Shown piece by piece: positions 62,401-64,000 of a DNA stretch of 64,000 nucleotides. The DNA comes from Podocnemis expansa (lineage: Eukaryota; Chordata; Testudines; Podocnemididae), in contig ML682002.1 of the NCBI GenBank assembly GCA_007922195.1, positions 744,001-808,000 on the forward strand, written 5' to 3'. Numbering within the stretch: position 1 is the first letter of the stretch; each line of letters begins with the position of its first letter. Below the pieces are notes generated by a model. The model did not search any database. It had not been told where the DNA came from and worked only from the letters and a program-made list of their open reading frames with translations. The translations under genes were made by a program, and so were the position numbers.

Positions 62401-63089
62401 TGTTATTTGGCCGTTTACACTCTGTTTTTACTAGTATTAAAAGTTTTTTATGCTACACTCAGACTCATGCTTGCAAATGGAGATGCATTACCTCTTTAGC
62501 GTGCCCAGGAGACAGTGCATGATTTCCCAAAAATCTGGGTGGGGGCTTGAGCCAGTTGGTGGTGTTACATTATTTGGAAACCCCTAAATATAGAACCTGG
62601 CTCTTGTTCTGCCATCTCACCATGGCAGAAGGGTTGTATTAGTTTTACATAAAATAATTCCCTCCTCACTGATTTTCTTGAAATTGTCCATGCACTGAAA
62701 AATGCGTCATCCTCACAGTTCTAATTACAACCAAACTCAAGTTTGAAATTCAGATATTCAGATATTAAGCATAAAATTCATTTCCTGTGAGCATTCATGC
62801 TTGTAAAACCTAATCACTCCAGTGTCTGTGTAAAGCAAACAGGATGGGGTCACAAACAAAGAGCAGCAACATTTGTTTTTACAATTGATCAGCTATCAGG
62901 AGAATTTCCTAGCTGTCTGATCATCTCTACTGATGACACAGGCTAAACCTGCAGTGCTCACATTCCCATTCTTGTGTATTTTATACTCACATTCTGGCAA
63001 TCCACCACAGCCCCGTACTCCACTAGGATTTTGGCAATTTCCACATCTCTTTTCCTACAGCTTGCATGCAGCACAGTGTCACCATGTCT
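8214..63089 (-). CDS. TRPN1: TRPN1 (NOMPC-type) mechanosensitive TRP channel, spliced from 23 exons in the window, 5' end outside
   Basis: Pore-forming mechanotransduction channel of the plasma membrane; in flies and fish it serves touch, hearing and hair-cell sensing, with the ankyrin spring tethering the pore to microtubules. Joining 23 exons bounded by AG and GT on the minus strand gives 1,457 codons without a stop or frameshift: about 25 ankyrin repeats (residues 1-882 of the window product), linker helices, pre-S1 elbow, S1-S6, TRP helix and a short cytoplasmic tail. Exon order and content follow fly NOMPC repeat by repeat as I know it, including HMPNK, TLLGFGA, HLFGPWA and LINLLIAMMSDTYQRIQAQS. 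Family members have about 29 repeats and 1,600-1,750 residues, so roughly 150-300 residues including the start codon lie right of the window. TRPA1 is excluded by repeat number and pore sequence. Orthology is inferred from remembered family sequences, not a database search. Confidence 0.95.
8423..10552 (-). other. TRPN1 intron after window exon 22 (2.1 kb)
   Basis: No coding signal. A GGGTTCAAATCC motif near 9,113 resembles a tRNA B-box and may be a SINE relic, but no A-box or ends could be found. Confidence 0.55.
10553..10705 (-). CDS. TRPN1: TRPN1 window exon 22: cytoplasmic tail
   Basis: 153-bp exon, phase 1 in and phase 1 out, 50 full codons plus two split glycine codons (residues 1338-1389). 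It begins KLSTTEQKDLINEEEDLDSA and contains MLAHTSMGWIRVTAKRMTQ. Little family similarity is visible here, so the exon is supported mainly by its splice sites (ctcccag acceptor, gtacta donor), its fit in phase with both neighbours, and its place between the TRP helix and the conserved end. An alternative donor (gtatca) 13 bases upstream would shift the frame. Confidence 0.8.
10958..11129. mobile_element. hAT-type non-autonomous element with 8-bp target duplication
   Basis: 172 bp; ends CAGGGTCTCAAACT and AGTTTGAGACCCCCTG are inverted repeats. The flanks carry the identical octamer ATTTAAGG (10,950-10,957 and 11,130-11,137). An 8-bp duplication with CAG...CTG ends is typical of hAT elements. 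No coding capacity. Confidence 0.85.
11230..11450 (-). mobile_element. CR1 3'-end fragment
   Basis: TCATAGACTAAGATCAGAAG and GGGACCATTATGATCAT resemble the reverse complement of the CR1 3' end familiar from sauropsid genomes. Similar scraps occur at 12,905-13,085 and 55,598-55,715. Confidence 0.6.
11880..12190. repeat. AT-rich AAACATTTTG-type repeat
   Basis: Rich in AAATGAAAATTTTCA and AATCATTTCC-like self-complementary words, with a (GAAA)n tract. Similar blocks occur at 14,860-15,250, 17,700-17,970, 50,380-50,590, 59,250-59,620 and 61,060-61,330. An old interspersed family, unnamed by me. Confidence 0.5.
12905..13085 (-). mobile_element. CR1-like 3'-end fragment, diverged
   Basis: CATAGAACCACAGAAACTGG and GGATCATCTTGTCCACATGC fit the same reverse CR1 end pattern but are more diverged. 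Confidence 0.45.
14860..15250. repeat. AT-rich AAACATTTTG-type repeat
   Basis: TGGAACATTTTCTTTTGGAC, TGGAACATTCATGGAACATT and GGAATGAAATGTTTTGATTC belong to the same word family. Confidence 0.5.
15598..16963 (-). CDS. TRPN1: TRPN1 window exon 21: linker, S1-S6 pore domain and TRP helix
   Basis: 1,366-bp exon, phase 0 in and phase 1 out, encoding window residues 883-1337 plus the first base of the next codon. In exon numbering: linker helices 1-120 (FIFDLMV, EKERAKDLL, AVQKYL.EVWYGSL), pre-S1 elbow 123-146, S1 159-180, S2 196-212, S3 222-246, S4 257-279 leading to HHLFGPW, S4-S5 linker 284-297 (RNLMKDLTRF), S5 298-317, extracellular turret 318-345 with three NXS/T sequons, pore helix and filter around SLFGLVD at 355-361, S6 376-402 and the TRP helix with DTEWKFGRAMLIRDM at 414-428. 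VLINLLIAMMSDTYQRIQAQ is the hallmark TRPN S6 end. The acceptor is ...ttcttccag; the donor gtacaa was chosen because its phase fits the next exon. The whole channel core without an intron is notable. Confidence 0.96.
17700..17970. repeat. AT-rich AAACATTTTG-type repeat
   Basis: AATCAACATTTTGATTTTTC, AATCAAAATGTTTCATTTAC and AATCAAAATGTTTAATTTTG are near-palindromic units; it abuts a poly-C run. Confidence 0.55.
18020..18480 (-). mobile_element. LINE (CR1/L3-like) AP-endonuclease fragment
   Basis: The coding strand reads IGHTDEGVALYVKESIE, then CATESLWIVIRSL, then after a frame change IIMGDLNYPCIDY and LALEPTRGKTVLELVL. MGDLNYP, EPTRG and the LDL-type end are hallmarks of the apurinic endonuclease domain of CR1/L3-type LINEs. 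It is frameshifted and truncated, so a dead copy. Confidence 0.7.
19237..19443 (-). CDS. TRPN1: TRPN1 window exon 20: last two ankyrin repeats
   Basis: 207-bp, phase 0-0 exon, 69 residues (814-882), QGWSPLHFAAKSGFLACVRL... then EGRTPIQHAAAENHQEVVSF..., ending KLIEDRK. It closes the ankyrin spring and hands over to the linker helices; the fly counterpart ends LMEDKR. Acceptor ...cccacag, donor gtaaag. Confidence 0.94.
19444..19844 (-). other. TRPN1 intron after window exon 19
   Basis: 401 bp; nothing recognisable. Confidence 0.65.
19845..20042 (-). CDS. TRPN1: TRPN1 window exon 19: two fused ankyrin repeats
   Basis: 198-bp, phase 0-0 exon, 66 residues (748-813): GSTPLHLAAQHGHTAVVGLL... then RGRTCLHLAAANGHVEMVRA..., ending NVTDK. 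The second repeat has LLGQGAEIN, shared with fly NOMPC. Acceptor ...tgtgcttag, donor gtagag. Confidence 0.94.
20043..21107 (-). other. TRPN1 intron after window exon 18
   Basis: 1.07 kb. A poly-C run near 20,801-20,810 is the only feature. Confidence 0.6.
21108..21215 (-). CDS. TRPN1: TRPN1 window exon 18: one ankyrin repeat
   Basis: 108-bp, phase 0-0 exon, 36 residues (712-747), SGFTPLHLAAQSGHENLVRL... to GQTSLQ. It contains LLLN..GVQVD as in fly NOMPC. Acceptor ...ttattgcag, donor gtaaga. Confidence 0.94.
21216..22864 (-). other. TRPN1 intron after window exon 17
   Basis: 1.65 kb with no repeat or coding signal that I can assign. Confidence 0.6.
22865..23011 (-). CDS. TRPN1: TRPN1 window exon 17: ankyrin repeat with long loop
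   Basis: 147-bp, phase 0-0 exon, 49 residues (663-711), TGFTALHVAAHSGQLDFVRD... then a 20-residue polar loop (ATMRSEPPKFPSAGQ...) to GSE. A loop of similar size at the same place (ATVKSETPTGQSLFGD) exists in fly NOMPC, so the long form is ancestral and not an annotation error. Acceptor ...tttccaag, donor gtaaca. Confidence 0.92.
23012..23970 (-). other. TRPN1 intron after window exon 16
   Basis: 959 bp; a MIR-like fragment lies at about 23,570-23,730 (CTATCTGTAAAATGGAGATGG). Confidence 0.6.
23971..24069 (-). CDS. TRPN1: TRPN1 window exon 16: one ankyrin repeat
   Basis: 99-bp, phase 0-0 exon, 33 residues (630-662), EGMTAIHLAAKHGHINVLEV... to LRITSTK. Matches fly GFTAVHLAAQNGHGQVLDVL and LRINSKK. 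Acceptor ...ctcattag, donor gtgagt. Confidence 0.93.
24070..24838 (-). other. TRPN1 intron after window exon 15
   Basis: 769 bp. Nothing recognisable. Confidence 0.6.
24839..24940 (-). CDS. TRPN1: TRPN1 window exon 15: one ankyrin repeat
   Basis: 102-bp, phase 0-0 exon, 34 residues (596-629), TNNSTPLHLAAAGGHGEVVK... to AADEDG. The donor was placed at gtaagt after the GGT glycine codon, which keeps phase 0; a GT two bases earlier would break the frame. Acceptor ...gtgttgcag. Confidence 0.92.
24941..27844 (-). other. TRPN1 intron after window exon 14 (2.9 kb)
   Basis: Its only clear repeat is the hairpin-type element at 26,743-26,958; the rest is unassigned. Confidence 0.6.
26743..26958. mobile_element. 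Hairpin-type interspersed element, full copy
   Basis: Left arm AGTCCTGTGGCACTTAAA... GAGCTTTTGTGGGAGAAAAT and right arm GATTTTCTCCCGCGAAAGCT ... AAGTGCCACAGGACTCC are reverse complements around a centre near 26,830. Related copies sit at 42,890-43,118 and 51,094-51,268, with half copies elsewhere. Family name not known to me. Confidence 0.65.
27845..28051 (-). CDS. TRPN1: TRPN1 window exon 14: two fused ankyrin repeats
   Basis: 207-bp, phase 0-0 exon, 69 residues (527-595), EGQTPLHLAAENDHSEVVKF... then EGSTCAHIAASQGSVAVIKE..., ending TTARNK. The TCAHIAA.QGSV.VI.EL.KF signature is nearly identical in fly NOMPC and distinguishes TRPN from other ankyrin-repeat proteins. Acceptor ...ctccccag, donor gtgagt. 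Confidence 0.95.
28052..33172 (-). other. TRPN1 intron after window exon 13 (5.1 kb)
   Basis: Contains an inverted-repeat-ended element (29,387-29,962), a MIR-like fragment (32.18-32.30 kb) and a short hairpin-element fragment near 32.56-32.64 kb. Long stretches (30.0-32.1 kb) hold nothing I recognise. Confidence 0.6.
29387..29962. mobile_element. Inverted-repeat element with AGGGTGACCAGA ends
   Basis: Starts AGGGTGACCAGACAG and ends with the inverted ATGGTCTCCCT. AATACAGGATATG, AAGGGACTGTCCC and related sequences near the right end fit a non-autonomous element of the GGTGACCAGA type. The centre is GC-rich with C-rich short repeats. Confidence 0.5.
33173..33271 (-). CDS. TRPN1: TRPN1 window exon 13: one ankyrin repeat
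   Basis: 99-bp, phase 0-0 exon, 33 residues (494-526), TKRTPLHLAALNGQLDVCTS... to VNATDI, matching fly QTPLHLAAASGQMEVCQLLL. Acceptor ...tgggcag, donor gtaagg. Confidence 0.92.
33838..34315. mobile_element. hAT-type non-autonomous element, 478 bp
   Basis: Ends CAGAGGTTCCTGG and GCAAACCACTG are CAG...CTG inverted repeats, flanked by CACTAGAC and CACTAGAT (7 of 8 matching). The interior has imperfect repeats of a CTGCAGCCAG/GGGTCC unit. A related copy lies at 52,320-52,749 (shared ATCATTTTTACAACCCTGAA and GGGCCACTTTGAAAGCT). Confidence 0.75.
35646..36010. repeat. GC-rich interspersed block with internal subrepeats
   Basis: Repeated variants of GGAGCCAGATC, GATCCAGCCCC and CCCAGCTGC at irregular spacing. 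The left end CAGTGCCAGAACTAGCTC looks hAT-like but no matching right end was found. Confidence 0.45.
36199..36553. mobile_element. hAT-type element with TGTTCCCTCTAA ends
   Basis: TGTTCCCTCTAA and TTAGAGGGAACA are perfect inverted repeats near the two ends. The 9-base CTCCATCCC occurs directly on both sides (36,190-36,198 and 36,554-36,562), giving a clear target duplication. Confidence 0.8.
37183..37383 (-). CDS. TRPN1: TRPN1 window exon 12: two fused ankyrin repeats
   Basis: 201-bp, phase 0-0 exon, 67 residues (427-493), HGKAALHLAAENGHDQIADI... then LGLTPLHLSAQNGYNHLVKL..., ending DAMTL. It aligns with the two fly repeats that read SALHLAAERGYLHV and TALHLAAMNGFTHLVKF. Acceptor ...ttggcag, donor gtaagg. 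Confidence 0.93.
37622..38000 (+). mobile_element. MIR-like SINE, split copy
   Basis: GCCCAGTGGTTAGGGCACTC, GTGTGACCTCGGGCAAGTTG and, after about 190 bases of other sequence, GCCTCAGTTCCCCATCTGTA occur in MIR order. The gap suggests an insertion in the middle. Confidence 0.55.
39060..39298 (+). pseudogene. Ty3/Gypsy-type retrotransposon integrase fragment, left part
   Basis: In one frame it reads EVERAVQKAKKIL, a stop, then FLALLAYKSTSIAATGYNPG and QLLMGGQLNTTVPTL, the end of a Gypsy-type integrase core. The internal stop marks it as dead. It continues at 40,985 after a CR1 insertion. Confidence 0.75.
39778..40035. mobile_element. GC-rich insert within the CR1 copy
   Basis: Interrupts CR1 between GGGCTAAT and GGCTAACAATG, which may be a target duplication (GGCTAA). 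The CAGATC/GGCTGGCAGGCAG-like subunits resemble the blocks at 35,646-36,010 and 18,490-18,680. Not classified. Confidence 0.5.
40101..40404. mobile_element. hAT-type element (CAGGGCCGGCTC ends) within the CR1 copy
   Basis: 304 bp, starting CAGGGCCGGCTCTA and ending GAGCTGGCCCTG, with identical flanking octamers TATATAAA (40,093-40,100 and 40,405-40,412). Confidence 0.88.
40985..41262 (+). pseudogene. Ty3/Gypsy-type integrase fragment, right part
   Basis: LEPGDCIHIKLDGEKGQTTP followed by KPRSYVEKTNSGAQ fits the segment downstream of the integrase core. Together with 39,060-39,298 it forms one element interrupted by a LINE. A polypurine tract (41,406-41,415) follows. Confidence 0.7.
41406..41415 (+). 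other. Polypurine tract of the Gypsy remnant
   Basis: AAAGGGGGAG, about 145 bases after the integrase-tail stop, is where a primer for plus-strand synthesis would sit; a decayed 3' LTR may follow. No clear LTR end was found. Confidence 0.45.
41888..41986 (-). CDS. TRPN1: TRPN1 window exon 11: one ankyrin repeat
   Basis: 99-bp, phase 0-0 exon, 33 residues (394-426), NGWSPLLVAADQGHTEIVKI... to VDVFDE. The unusual PLL in place of PLH and the ARVDVFD end are both shared with fly NOMPC (GWTPLLIACHRGH; ARVDVFD). Acceptor ...cttctctag, donor gtaggg. Confidence 0.93.
42890..43118. mobile_element. Hairpin-type interspersed element, full copy
   Basis: Arms GAGCTTTCATGGGAGAAAAT and GATTTTCTCCCATGAAAGTT pair across a short centre; the ends carry AATCCTGTGCACTGAAAGAC and GCCACAGAACTCC. 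Same family as 26,743-26,958. Confidence 0.65.
43159..43490. mobile_element. Palindrome-rich inverted-repeat element, copy 2
   Basis: Ends GGCTGTGTCGACACTAGAGG and CCTCCAGTGTAGACATAGCC are inverted repeats; the interior repeats AAGTCGACTTAA and AAGTTGACTT units. Same family as 6,222-6,639, in a TRPN1 intron. Confidence 0.6.
44141..44316. mobile_element. Diverged member of the hairpin-type family
   Basis: GTGGTAGCCGTGTTAGTCTG, AAAGGTGAACAGATTTCTT, CACTTCATCAGATGCTTATG and a right end ACCACAGGACTCTTG follow the same layout with different arm sequence. Confidence 0.55.
44928..45044 (-). CDS. TRPN1: TRPN1 window exon 10: atypical long ankyrin repeat
   Basis: 117-bp, phase 0-0 exon, 39 residues (355-393), SHETPLHYCARVGNADVLLE... 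to INKQAK. The HYCA...GN.DVL core and the following MSTSQMQQSINKQ extension match the HYCAVAGNNDVL and MNPTDIQKAMNRQS region of fly NOMPC. Acceptor ...tgttgcag, donor gtattt. Confidence 0.92.
45045..45766 (-). other. TRPN1 intron after window exon 9
   Basis: 722 bp. A fragment near 45,120-45,310 resembles part of the hairpin/SINE-like family (CTTAAAAGCCAATG, GATGTACTCCACCTC) but is too degraded to assign. Nothing else seen. Confidence 0.55.
45767..45895 (-). CDS. TRPN1: TRPN1 window exon 9: extended ankyrin repeat
   Basis: 129-bp, phase 0-0 exon, 43 residues (312-354), AGETPLHLAAAMKKDKVHFE... to SHTTRL. It includes an acidic insertion (HFEEEETK) before the second helix, paralleling the KIPESDKQ insertion of fly NOMPC. 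Two AG acceptors six bases apart (tttgcag then gcag) are possible; I chose the first because it keeps the AGETPLH start. Confidence 0.9.
45896..46953 (-). other. TRPN1 intron after window exon 8
   Basis: 1.06 kb with no recognisable repeat or coding signal. Confidence 0.6.
46954..47082 (-). CDS. TRPN1: TRPN1 window exon 8: extended ankyrin repeat
   Basis: 129-bp, phase 0-0 exon, 43 residues (269-311), AGECPLHIAVRHCHLPVVES... to VNQENE. It is ten residues longer than a standard repeat because of a polar insertion (MEKSHTEAVTCVN), and the fly protein has an insertion of the same kind at this position (GETPLHMACRACHPDIV then EKHGPDKATTYINS). Acceptor ...actggcag, donor gtgaca. Confidence 0.92.
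47083..48888 (-). other. TRPN1 intron after window exon 7
   Basis: 1.8 kb; contains a spaced direct duplication at 47,651-47,701 and 47,786-47,836. Otherwise unassigned. Confidence 0.65.
47651..47836. repeat. Spaced direct duplication of about 50 bases
   Basis: AGCTAGTGAAATGACCACAT followed by CAC(A/T)GGAGAGTA occurs at 47,651 and again at 47,786, with continuing similarity (AGTTGAGCAA) and an unrelated 84-base spacer. Confidence 0.7.
48889..48987 (-). CDS. TRPN1: TRPN1 window exon 7: one ankyrin repeat
   Basis: 99-bp, phase 0-0 exon, 33 residues (236-268), DGETAMHIAARHGSLSMIKA... to LTWQSK. Corresponds to the fly repeat LTPVHVAARHGNLATLMQLL. Acceptor ...ggctgcag, donor gtaggt. Confidence 0.93.
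48988..49077 (-). other. TRPN1 90-base intron, in frame and open
   Basis: Starts gtgatg and ends ctgcag on the coding strand. It is exactly 90 bases and has no stop in the reading frame of the flanking exons, so retention would add 30 residues between two ankyrin repeats. It is read as an intron because the insert resembles no ankyrin repeat and the splice sites give perfect repeat boundaries. Confidence 0.85.
49078..49179 (-). CDS. TRPN1: TRPN1 window exon 6: one ankyrin repeat
   Basis: 102-bp, phase 0-0 exon, 34 residues (202-235), AQETPLHIAARISEGEKVAE... to NVEQE. Aligns to the fly repeat ETPLHIAARVKDGDRCALML. Acceptor ...ctgtcag, donor gtgatg. The next exon follows after only 90 bases. 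Confidence 0.93.
50632..51070. mobile_element. Possible solo LTR
   Basis: Begins TGTGACAAAGTTCCTCTGCT and ends CCTGTCACA, giving TG...CA termini with a short inverted repeat (TGTGACA / TGTCACA). Length (439 bp) suits an LTR. No target duplication could be seen, and no internal region is attached. Confidence 0.5.
51094..51268. mobile_element. Hairpin-type interspersed element, shorter copy
   Basis: GAGTCCTGTGGCACTTAAAA at the left and TTAAGTGCCACAGGACTCC at the right are inverted; the right inner arm is mostly deleted. Confidence 0.6.
52320..52749. mobile_element. hAT-type non-autonomous element, 430 bp
   Basis: Ends CAGTGGCTCCCCAGC and GCTGGAAAACACTG are inverted repeats; flanks ATTTACAT and ATTTGCAT match at 7 of 8 bases. 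Same family as 33,838-34,315. Confidence 0.75.
53287..53487 (-). CDS. TRPN1: TRPN1 window exon 5: two fused ankyrin repeats
   Basis: 201-bp, phase 0-0 exon, 67 residues (135-201) holding two complete repeats: NGAICLHIAAKMGHAAVV... and ENYTALHIAAQHCKPLVVQT..., ending QLKGGK. The second repeat contains TLLGFGA, identical to fly NOMPC. Two-repeat exons suggest loss of an ancestral intron between single-repeat modules. Acceptor ...ctttttcag type, donor gtaggg. Confidence 0.94.
53488..55073 (-). other. TRPN1 intron after window exon 4
   Basis: 1.6 kb. A MIR-like fragment lies at about 54,290-54,450; the rest is unassigned. Confidence 0.65.
54290..54450 (-). mobile_element. MIR-like SINE fragment
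   Basis: TTTCACAGATGGGGAAACTG and AGGCAGGGAG match the reverse MIR core. Confidence 0.5.
55074..55172 (-). CDS. TRPN1: TRPN1 window exon 4: one ankyrin repeat
   Basis: 99-bp, phase 0-0 exon, 33 residues (102-134), DGSTFVHVASEYGHADTALA... to LLHMPNK. The HMPNK end is identical to the corresponding fly repeat end, a strong orthology marker. Acceptor ...ccctgaag, donor gtaacc. Confidence 0.93.
55173..55942 (-). other. TRPN1 intron after window exon 3
   Basis: 770 bp; carries a short CR1 3'-end fragment at about 55,598-55,715. No coding signal. Confidence 0.65.
55598..55715 (-). mobile_element. CR1 3'-end fragment
   Basis: ATGATAGACTCTAAGGTCAG and AAAGGACCTCCTG follow the reverse CR1 end pattern. 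Confidence 0.5.
55943..56044 (-). CDS. TRPN1: TRPN1 window exon 3: one ankyrin repeat
   Basis: 102-bp, phase 0-0 exon, 34 residues (68-101), MDRSPLHIAAERGHTSIVEL... to LARTK. Matches the fly repeat DRTPMHLAAENGHAHVIEIL. Acceptor ...ggttgcag, donor gtgatt, a weaker than consensus donor but in the right frame. Confidence 0.92.
56045..57397 (-). other. TRPN1 intron after window exon 2
   Basis: 1.35 kb. Contains a degraded hAT-type element around 56,512-56,655. Nothing else recognisable. Confidence 0.65.
56512..56655. mobile_element. Degraded hAT-like element
   Basis: CAATGGTTTTCAAAC and GTTTGAAAACGA are inverted ends, with TTAGAT on both sides. Short, with no coding content. Confidence 0.5.
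57398..57499 (-). CDS. TRPN1: TRPN1 window exon 2: one ankyrin repeat
   Basis: 102-bp, phase 0-0 exon, 34 residues (34-67), starting DEGQTPLHVAAWEGDEGLLK and ending NITDK. It carries the canonical TPLH and helix pattern and aligns with the fly repeat reading GQTALHIACAEGDEALVKYF. Acceptor ...gtttcag, donor gtaaag. The intron before it is the longest in the window (5.5 kb). Confidence 0.92.
59250..59620. repeat. AT-rich AAACATTTTG-type repeat
   Basis: AATTTTGATTCATCAAAATC and GATGCTGAAATGTTTCATTT are typical units of the family. Confidence 0.5.
61060..61330. repeat. AT-rich AAACATTTTG-type repeat
   Basis: Contains AAATGAAACTTTTCCATTTT and TCAAAATCAAATGTTTTGTT. No coding content. Confidence 0.5.
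61900..62230. repeat. Degenerate minisatellite
   Basis: About ten variants of GTGACCAGTGGGTGGAGCC, alternating with AGCGGACGGTGAGAGC-like units. Its antisense frame is open for 155 codons only because of the repeat structure. Confidence 0.65.
62270..62400. repeat. Tandem duplication of a 40-base unit
   Basis: GGGAGCCTGTTTTGCACTGA and GGGAACCTCTTCTGCACTGA, each followed by CCAGATCAGTGCTG, lie 84 bases apart. They directly follow the minisatellite and may belong to the same decayed element. Confidence 0.6.
62991..63089 (-). CDS. TRPN1: TRPN1 window exon 1: one ankyrin repeat
   Basis: 99-bp, phase 0-0 exon encoding 33 residues (window residues 1-33). It opens with RHGDTVLHASCRKRD and ends with VDCQN, matching the GDTALHAACRKRD...VDQQN repeat of fly NOMPC. 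The acceptor is a pyrimidine-poor ...cattacag and the donor is gtgagt. It is the most 5' coding exon seen; the repeats expected before it are outside the window. Confidence 0.9.
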
Positions 63090-64000
63090 CTGTAATGGGC
63101 AAGCAATGTTTTGCCTATTAATTACACACACACACACCCCACACACAGCGCAGATGCTCCTGTTTTCACTTTAGAGAATTACTTGGTATCTGATGCAGAA
63201 TACTGAAGGGTTAACTTGTTCTGAACATTCAAATGGCACACTTTCCACTCACACAGCTCTATCAAGGCATCCCATGCCTAGTTTGTTGCACCTTTGCAGC
63301 CAGCTATTTCCTGTCTTCCCCCACTGCCCTGCCTAACTGCGAGTCATCTGCTATTCTTCCTCCATCTCCCCCATCGCTTTCCCCATGCTCCAAAGGGGTA
63401 GCTATGTAAGTCTAGTTCAGTAAAACAAGCAAGCAGCCTTGTGGCACTTAAAGGCTAACAAATTTATTTATTGTGTAGGTGATTGTGGCACCCGACCTGG
63501 CTGGAGGGTGCCTCCTGCTGGTGATACTAGGGAGTTAGCCTCATTGTGTCCTCCTCCAGGCAATCGGTGCTTCGCCTCCTACCTGCAGGACTCTGCGCTG
63601 AGTCCTTGTCTGGTTTTAGCTCTCTGGCCAAGCCTATCAGTCCTCCCCTTCTGGGGTGTCTGGGAACAAAGGAGTCCATAGCCCCAGCCCCAGGTGGCAC
63701 AGGCAAATACAAAGTCAGTAGTTCTGGCCTCCAAGTGGGGTTGGCAAATACAAAGTCAGGAGCCCCAGCCACCAGGCAGGGCAAGTGGATGCTACAGTTC
63801 ACTGCCCAGCCCTCAGGTGGGGTCAGGCATGCACCAGATGGGCAAAAGCACTGCTTGAACCCCTCAGCAGCCCTGGCATGGGGTTCAAGCACTCCAGGTG
63901 GTTGGGAAAGGAAAGGGATGAGGAGGAGGATGCAGGTCTATCCATCTCCACTGTGTCCCAGCCCAGGGCCCTACCAGTGACCGAGGGGTCAGTCACTGAG
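63090..64000 (-). other. TRPN1 intron upstream of window exon 1 (partial)
   Basis: Intronic. It holds a (CA)n tract near 63,122-63,146, a half copy of the hairpin-type element near 63,390-63,478, and a short tandem motif (GGCAAATACAAAGTCAG, twice) at 63,701-63,759. No further ankyrin-repeat exon is visible, so the next upstream exon is beyond 64,000. Confidence 0.7.
63390..63478. mobile_element. Half copy of the hairpin-type element
   Basis: CAGCCTTGTGGCACTTAAAG, CTAACAAATTTATTTATTG at one end of the family; the second arm is absent. Confidence 0.5.

Larger units (their letters stand above)
57500..62990 (-). other. TRPN1 intron after window exon 1 (5.5 kb)
   Basis: Holds AT-rich AAACATTTTG-type repeats (59.25-59.62 and 61.06-61.33 kb), a GC-rich minisatellite (61.9-62.2 kb) followed by a duplicated 40-base unit, and a short hairpin-element fragment at about 58.31 kb. 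No exon is expected or seen: the flanking repeats are adjacent in fly NOMPC. Confidence 0.7.

Noticed and set aside
8214..63089. TRPA1 or a giant ankyrin (ANK1-3, ANKRD) as the identity of the gene
   Set aside because: Repeat number, the HLFGPWA and INLLIAMMSDTYQRIQ motifs and repeat-by-repeat order fit TRPN; there is no ZU5 or death domain, and TRPA1 has fewer repeats and a different pore.
8214..63089. Processed or unprocessed pseudogene interpretation
   Set aside because: All introns are present with GT-AG ends, there is no stop or frameshift over 1,457 codons, and key motifs are intact. The unseen 5' end still leaves a lesion there possible.
63527..63980. Open frames of 121-144 codons on both strands near the right edge
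   Set aside because: Built on short tandem motifs (GGCAAATACAAAGTCAG) in GC-rich repeat DNA; not in frame with TRPN1 and no resemblance to the N-terminal ankyrin repeats.

Overview
The window is vertebrate genomic DNA, most probably from a sauropsid and best matching a turtle (a crocodilian is the alternative). This rests on the interspersed repeats: CR1-type LINE fragments, ancient MIR-like SINEs, many hAT-type non-autonomous elements with 8-bp target duplications, a Ty3/Gypsy-type remnant and hairpin-forming elements. Bacterial features (operons, RBSs, CRISPR arrays) are absent.

One gene accounts for essentially all coding sequence. On the minus strand, from beyond the right edge of the window down to about 8.1 kb, 23 exons join in frame to give 1,457 codons of a TRPN1 (NOMPC, 'no mechanoreceptor potential C') mechanotransduction channel. 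The first 20 exons in the window (63,089 down to 19,237) encode about 25 ankyrin repeats. Each is a multiple of three bases and every junction between them is phase 0. A single 1,366-bp exon (15,598-16,963) encodes the linker, pre-S1 elbow, S1-S6, pore and TRP helix. Two small exons (10,553-10,705 and 8,214-8,422) encode the cytoplasmic C-terminus and stop. An AATAAA signal follows the stop at about 106 bases. All 22 introns are GT-AG and I see no stop or frameshift, so this part of the gene looks intact. The N-terminus and roughly the first four repeats lie to the right of the window.

Introns and the 8-kb downstream flank are filled with repeats. Landmarks are a three-layer nest (Gypsy integrase split by a CR1 LINE, itself split by a hAT-type element) at 39.1-41.4 kb, several hAT-type elements with clear target duplications, two long palindrome-rich elements built on TTAAGTTGACTTAA units, and a minisatellite at 61.9-62.2 kb. 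No second protein-coding gene and no RNA gene could be supported.

The main point of interest is the gene itself. TRPN1 is a hair-cell and mechanosensory channel known from insects, fishes and amphibians, and is usually described as lost from amniotes. A structurally complete copy in an apparently reptilian genome merits attention.
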